Assembly (NCBI GenBank): GCA_900550205.1
Contig: URRJ01000084.1
Span: 1-8,259 of the forward strand
Direction of reading: 5' to 3'
DNA length: 8,259 nt
DNA from: an uncultured Collinsella sp.
GTDB taxonomy: Bacteria > Actinomycetota > Coriobacteriia > Coriobacteriales > Coriobacteriaceae
Shown here: in pieces, positions 5,512-8,259 of the stretch
How the letters are laid out: the number at the start of each line of letters is the position of its first letter
Numbering within the stretch: position 1 is the first letter of the stretch
Position numbers and translations under genes: made by a program
Notes under the pieces: model-generated
The model's input: the letters and a program-made list of their open reading frames with translations, nothing else
What the model was told of the DNA's origin: nothing
Database searches by the model: none

Positions 5512-5566
5512 GAAGACCCGTAAGATGTGTATGGACAACTTCTACGGGAAGCGCAGGTAACTCAAT

Positions 5567-7228
5567 ATGACCAAGCATGTGTTCGTAACCGGTGGCGTGG
5601 TTTCGTCCCTGGGCAAGGGTATTACCGCGGCCTCACTGGGCCGTCTGCTCAAGTCACGCGGCTACAAGGTAACGATGCAAAAGGCCGACCCGTATCTGAA
5701 CGTCGACCCCGGCACCATGAGCCCGTTCCAGCATGGTGAGGTCTTCGTGACCGAGGACGGCTACGAGTCCGACCTGGACCTGGGCCACTATGAGCGCTTT
5801 ATTGACGAGAATCTGACCCGCGATTCCAACTTTACGACCGGCGCTATCTATAAGAGTCTGATCGCCCGCGAGCGCCGCGGCGACTTTTTGGGTGGCACCG
5901 TGCAGGTGATCCCGCACGTCACCAACGCCATTAAGGACAAGTTCCGTCGCATCGAGGAGCAGACTGGATCCGACGTGGTCATCACCGAGCTGGGTGGCAC
6001 GATCGGCGACATCGAGTCGCAGCCGTTTGTGGAGGCTATCCGCCAGTACCGCAAGGAGGCCGGTCCCGAGAACGTCTGCTACATCCACGTATCGCTCGTC
6101 CCCTATATTGCCGCCGCTCACGAGGTCAAGACCAAGCCGACGCAGCACTCCGTTAAGGAGCTCCGCAGCTTTGGCATCCAGCCCGATATCATCGTGCTGC
6201 GCTCCGACCACCATATCGACGACGCCATCCGCGGCAAGATTGCAAGCTTCTGCGACGTCGACACCGACTGTGTCTTTACCAACGAGGACTGCGCGAGTAT
6301 CTACGACGTGCCGCAGCTACTTGCCGAGCAAGATTTTGACCTGCGCATTTGCGAGCGTTTGGGTTTGGACCCGCGTGAGCGCGACATGAGCGAGTGGAAT
6401 GAGTTCCTGCGTAAGCAGAACCATGCCAACCATCACGCCGACAAGGTCAAGATCGCCGTCGTGGGCAAGTACACGCAGCTGCCCGATGCCTACCTGTCGG
6501 TTATCGAGGCTCTGCACCATGCGGGCGTGTTCTACGATCGCCACGTGGACGTGCAGCTGGTCGATGGCGAGAGCCTCGACGAGCAGAACGTGTCCGAGGT
6601 GCTGGGCGATGCCTCGGGCATCTTGGTTCCCGGTGGCTTCGGCAAGCGCGCTCTGGAGGGCAAGATCCTCGCAGCCGAGTTCGCCCGCGAGCACAAGATT
6701 CCGTATCTGGGCATTTGCCTGGGTATGCAGGTCGCCGTGTGCGAGTTCGCCCGCAATGTCGTTGGCCTTGCCGGCGCCAGCTCCTCCGAGTTTGATCCGG
6801 ACGGTCCGTATAGTGTCATCGACCTGATGAGCTCGCAGGAGGACGTGACCGAGAAGGGCGGCACCATGCGCCTGGGCGCCTATCCGTGCAAGCTCGCCGC
6901 CGATACCCTCGCTCGCGAGGCGTATGGGGAGGAGCTCGTCTACGAGCGTCACCGTCATCGCTTTGAGTTCAACAACGCCTTCCGCGACCAGCTCGAGGAC
7001 GCCGGTTTGGTTATCTCGGGTCTTTCGCCCGACGAGCGTCTGGTCGAGATGGTCGAGCTGCCGCGTGACGTGCATCCGTGGTATGTGGCCACCCAGGCTC
7101 ACCCCGAGTTCAAGAGCCGTCCGACCAACCCGCAGCCGCTGTTCCGTGAATTCGTGCGCGCCTCGATTGGCCAGCACGAGGGTGTTGACCGCCTGCTGGT
7201 GACGCCCATGAACATGGCTACGGACTAA
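5567..7228 (+). CDS. pyrG: CTP synthase (glutamine-hydrolysing)
   Basis: A 553-residue enzyme of normal length that converts UTP to CTP using ATP and ammonia from glutamine, the last step of de novo CTP synthesis. The N-terminal synthetase domain (about 1-270) opens with TKHVFVTGGVVSSLGKGITA; the P-loop is S13-SLGKGI. DLDLGHYERF (69-78) and ELGGTIGDIES (141-151, Glu141) supply Mg-nucleotide ligands. The C-terminal class I glutamine amidotransferase domain (about 295-550) has GICLGMQ (382-388) with nucleophile Cys384 and the partners His512 and Glu514 in AHPEF. The triad is complete, so the enzyme should be active as a cytoplasmic homotetramer. ATG 5567 fits the family start exactly; the ribosome binding site is modest (CAGG 5554-5557). 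It follows its own candidate promoter and runs into xerD with a 2-base gap. Confidence 0.98.
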   Translation: MTKHVFVTGGVVSSLGKGITAASLGRLLKSRGYKVTMQKADPYLNVDPGTMSPFQHGEVFVTEDGYESDLDLGHYERFIDENLTRDSNFTTGAIYKSLIARERRGDFLGGTVQVIPHVTNAIKDKFRRIEEQTGSDVVITELGGTIGDIESQPFVEAIRQYRKEAGPENVCYIHVSLVPYIAAAHEVKTKPTQHSVKELRSFGIQPDIIVLRSDHHIDDAIRGKIASFCDVDTDCVFTNEDCASIYDVPQLLAEQDFDLRICERLGLDPRERDMSEWNEFLRKQNHANHHADKVKIAVVGKYTQLPDAYLSVIEALHHAGVFYDRHVDVQLVDGESLDEQNVSEVLGDASGILVPGGFGKRALEGKILAAEFAREHKIPYLGICLGMQVAVCEFARNVVGLAGASSSEFDPDGPYSVIDLMSSQEDVTEKGGTMRLGAYPCKLAADTLAREAYGEELVYERHRHRFEFNNAFRDQLEDAGLVISGLSPDERLVEMVELPRDVHPWYVATQAHPEFKSRPTNPQPLFREFVRASIGQHEGVDRLLVTPMNMATD

Positions 7229-7230
7229 AG

Positions 7231-8172
7231 GTGCCGGCGAATAAGGAATATGTCGAAGCTACTCCCTCGTCGCTCGCAGTGGCGGCGGGGGAGTATCTCG
7301 ATTATCTTGCGGTCGAGCGGGGCTTGGCACGCAACACGATTACGGCCTATCGTCGCGACTTGACGACGTACTGTGCTTATTTGGAACGGGCAGGCATTAC
7401 GTCTTTTGAAGAGGTTACCCGTCAGGTCGTGGAGGACTTTGTCGCCGAGCGCCGCGACGGGGGCTATTCTGATGCCTCGGTGGAGCGTGCACTTGCGGCC
7501 GTGAAGGGCCTGCATGCCTTTTTGGTGCGAGATGGGGCCGTTGCCCAAAATCCGACGGCAGCGTTGCGGCTGCCCAAAAAGGCCGAGCGCTTACCGGAGT
7601 ACCTATCCGTGGATGATGTCTCGGCGCTGCTCGATCAAGACTTTCCCGAGGGCGAGATGGGGCTGCGCGACCACGCCATTTTGGAAGTGCTCTATGGATG
7701 CGGCTTGCGCGTGAGCGAGCTGGTGGGGCTCGATGTGAGCGATATCCATGTCGATGACGGCTTTGTGCTGGTTCGCGGTAAGGGCTCCAAGGAGCGTCTG
7801 GCCCCGTTGGTAGGAAGCGCGGCACGTGCCCTGACGCACTATATATGTGATGGACGCTCTCTCTTGGCGGCCCATGCTCGCGGAACCGAGACCTCGGCGG
7901 TTTTTTTAAATAAAAACGGACGTCGTCTGTCGCGCCAAGGCGTTCACGTTATATGCGAGCGCTATGGGCGCCAGGTGGGGTTGGTTGGACTCCATCCCCA
8001 TACGTTGCGCCATTCCTTTGCCACCCACATGCTCGCGGGAGGTGCCGACCTGCGCGTGCTGCAGGAAATCTTGGGGCATGCCGATATATCGACCACGCAG
8101 GTCTACACACATGTCGATCGCACGCAACTGACCGAGGTTTACCTGGCGGCTCACCCGTTGGCACATCGTTAG
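7231..8172 (+). CDS. xerD: Site-specific tyrosine recombinase XerD
   Basis: A 313-residue tyrosine recombinase, slightly longer at the N-terminus than typical 295-305-residue XerD. The SAM-like DNA-binding domain covers about 17-105 (EYLDYLAVERGLARNTITAY) and the catalytic domain about 120-305. All catalytic residues are present: Arg160 (GCGLRVSEL), Lys184 (RGKGSKERL), His257 and Arg260 (HTLRHSFATHML), His283 (LGHADISTTQ) and Tyr292 (VYTHV). XerD with XerC resolves chromosome dimers at dif during division; the C-terminus (LGHADISTTQVYTHVDR) fits XerD better than XerC or a phage integrase. The GTG start is two bases after the pyrG stop, with only a weak GGA (7222-7224) ahead, so translation is probably coupled to pyrG. 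The nearby ATG at 7250 is out of frame. A homopolymer TTTTTTTAAATAAAAA (7901-7916) is a marked A+T island within the gene. The pairing with pyrG implies housekeeping rather than mobile function. Confidence 0.93.
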   Translation: MPANKEYVEATPSSLAVAAGEYLDYLAVERGLARNTITAYRRDLTTYCAYLERAGITSFEEVTRQVVEDFVAERRDGGYSDASVERALAAVKGLHAFLVRDGAVAQNPTAALRLPKKAERLPEYLSVDDVSALLDQDFPEGEMGLRDHAILEVLYGCGLRVSELVGLDVSDIHVDDGFVLVRGKGSKERLAPLVGSAARALTHYICDGRSLLAAHARGTETSAVFLNKNGRRLSRQGVHVICERYGRQVGLVGLHPHTLRHSFATHMLAGGADLRVLQEILGHADISTTQVYTHVDRTQLTEVYLAAHPLAHR

Positions 8173-8259
8173 CGCATCGCCGACCTGAGCTTTTAGCTAC
8201 AACACCATAGAAGATGGAGGGACGGCCCCGGCCTGCACGAACGCGCGATGTACGCGTTC
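8173..8259. other. Tail after xerD: no gene identified, terminal inverted repeat
   Basis: No convincing gene is visible. An ATG at 8214 opens a frame to the window edge (MEGRPRPARTRDV) but lacks a ribosome binding site and resembles nothing I know. GAACGCG (8239-8245) and CGCGTTC (8253-8259) form a 7-bp stem with a 7-nt loop exactly at the edge. This may be a terminator whose T tract is cut off, or chance. No terminator for pyrG-xerD is seen before it. Confidence 0.4.

Noticed and set aside
6317..7177. 286-codon open frame on the minus strand opposite pyrG
   Set aside because: Antisense shadow of pyrG, explained by codon bias; no recognisable protein features.
7231..8172. Phage or mobile-element integrase instead of XerD
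   Set aside because: No att-like repeat, tRNA or phage genes nearby; coupling to pyrG and the XerD-like C-terminus favour the housekeeping recombinase.

Overview
The window is a G+C-rich bacterial segment with every gene on the + strand. The overall look (high G+C, strongly C-ending codons in the arginine genes, and an arginine deiminase cluster near pyrG and xerD) suggests an anaerobic actinobacterium of the Coriobacteriia, most like Collinsella. That assignment rests on general resemblance only; no rRNA or species marker is present.

Region 1 (1-2918) is the 3' part of an arginine deiminase pathway cluster. It holds the last 16 codons of arginine deiminase (arcA) including the catalytic cysteine, then a catabolic-type ornithine carbamoyltransferase (arcB), then a YfcC/DcuC-family membrane carrier that is probably the arginine/ornithine exchanger. 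Together they would import arginine, split it to citrulline and ammonia, phosphorolyse citrulline to ornithine and carbamoyl phosphate, and export ornithine. Carbamate kinase, which would recover the ATP, is not in the window. The three genes are separated by stem-loops: one after arcA, and a terminator plus a nested hairpin after arcB. A chain of hairpins ending in a strong terminator follows the carrier.

Region 2 (2779-3313) is about 530 bases without a convincing gene. It holds the hairpin chain and terminator, a perfect 12-bp hairpin, a long terminator-like hairpin with an A/T-flanked stem, and three copies of a diverged 23-bp repeat, the last two inside a 74-bp tandem duplication. It ends with a perfect TATAAT -10 box. 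This is the least explained part of the window.

Region 3 (3314-4851) is a single-gene unit for a DUF1846-family protein with its own promoter-like box and terminator. Region 4 (4852-5441) encodes a small winged-helix DNA-binding protein with its own terminator. Region 5 (5442-8259) carries pyrG (CTP synthase) and xerD (tyrosine recombinase), separated by two bases and probably cotranscribed, followed by an 87-base tail with no identifiable gene.

No CRISPR array, tRNA, rRNA, insertion sequence or phage gene was seen. The protein genes belong to known families. The candidates for something undescribed are the non-coding structures around the carrier gene and the 3031-3246 repeats.
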